From NCBI RefSeq assembly GCF_900129905.1, contig NZ_FQXG01000005.1, positions 334,725 through 398,724 on the forward strand: a stretch of 64,000 bases of DNA. The letters are read 5' to 3'. Position numbers and translations under genes: made by a program. Under the pieces are notes generated by a model, which saw only the letters and a list, made by a program, of their open reading frames with translations, had not been told where the DNA came from and did no database searches. The DNA comes from Ferrimonas marina (GTDB taxonomy: Bacteria > Pseudomonadota > Gammaproteobacteria > Enterobacterales > Shewanellaceae). Shown here one piece after another: positions 63,895 through 64,000 of this stretch (within the stretch, counting starts at the first letter, position 1; every line of letters starts with the position of its first letter).

Positions 63895-63919
63895 CGCCCC
63901 GCCACTGCGGGGCGTTTTT
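63895..63919 (+). terminator. rsd terminator
   Basis: An 8-bp perfect stem (63895-63902 with 63907-63914, loop CACT) is followed by five T. Confidence 0.9.
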
Positions 63920-63930
63920 GATCGTGTTCG

Positions 63931-64000
63931 GCTAAGTGCTAAGTGCTGGGTGCTGGGTGCTAGGTGCTAGGTGCTAGGTGCTAGGTGCTAGGTGCTAGGT
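63931..64000. repeat. Heptamer tandem repeat at right edge (10 units in view)
   Basis: Ten head-to-tail 7-base units: two GCTAAGT, two GCTGGGT, then six GCTAGGT, running to the last base of the window. The graded variants suggest slippage expansion of one end. It starts 11 bases after the rsd terminator; its full length is unseen. Confidence 0.95.

Overview
The window reads as a chromosomal segment of a GC-rich gammaproteobacterium. The nearest relatives suggested by gene content are the Shewanella/Ferrimonas group (Alteromonadales). This is inferred from dusB-fis, prmA, hemE-rsd, purH-purD, an SO_0444-type metal exporter, frdCAB with a dihaem membrane anchor, and many small families (DUF2780, DUF3332, VF530, DUF2960, TIGR02922) typical of that group. 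The high GC content argues for Ferrimonas rather than Shewanella. No rRNA, tRNA, CRISPR array, IS transposase or prophage was recognised.

Layout. 1-1.4 kb: the start of an exported protein and a secreted subtilase. 1.5-4.9 kb: quinol:fumarate reductase frdCAB (minus strand) with a CRP-like box upstream. 5.1-7.6 kb: prmA, dusB, fis. 7.5-9.9 kb: a two-gene insert on the minus strand, a HEPN-domain protein followed by a lone beta-class DNA methyltransferase, lying between fis and a yebC-family gene; this is the best candidate for an undescribed defence or toxin-like system. 10.9-20.0 kb: two giant neighbouring secreted proteins built from the same lectin and calcium-binding cassettes. One is a sugar-dehydrogenase/dihaem cytochrome fusion and the other carries two SGNH esterase domains. 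20.1-28.5 kb: a TonB receptor, S4 protein, rraB, OM barrel, YiaD-like lipoprotein, DEAD helicase, thiol-redox protein, lysO.

28.6-30.3 kb: SO_0444-type Cu/Zn exporter with its ZntR-type regulator and a textbook MerR promoter. 30.5-33.6 kb: purH and purD, separated by a nested palindrome. 33.8-42.2 kb: a run of small envelope and hypothetical genes, including two that are too short for usual gene calling and a pair of 95-residue paralogues. 42.3-46.4 kb: HrpB-like helicase, YccF, an SH3-fold protein and a GNAT. 46.4-50.8 kb: arsenic operon arsR-acr3-gapdh-arsJ plus a tyrosine-phosphatase-like gene and no arsC. 51.0-53.5 kb: PHA operon (phasin, class I PhaC, PhaJ-type hydratase). 53.9-64.0 kb: YgiQ, patatin, GGDEF/EAL protein, uracil-DNA glycosylase, psuG, hemE, a candidate small RNA, rsd and a heptamer tandem repeat running off the end.

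The respiratory (frd), storage (pha), metal (zntR/SO_0444, ars) and envelope genes fit a facultative aquatic or sediment organism. The large lectin proteins suggest degradation of extracellular polymers. Several starts are TTG with a good Shine-Dalgarno; these were preferred over longer frames lacking one.
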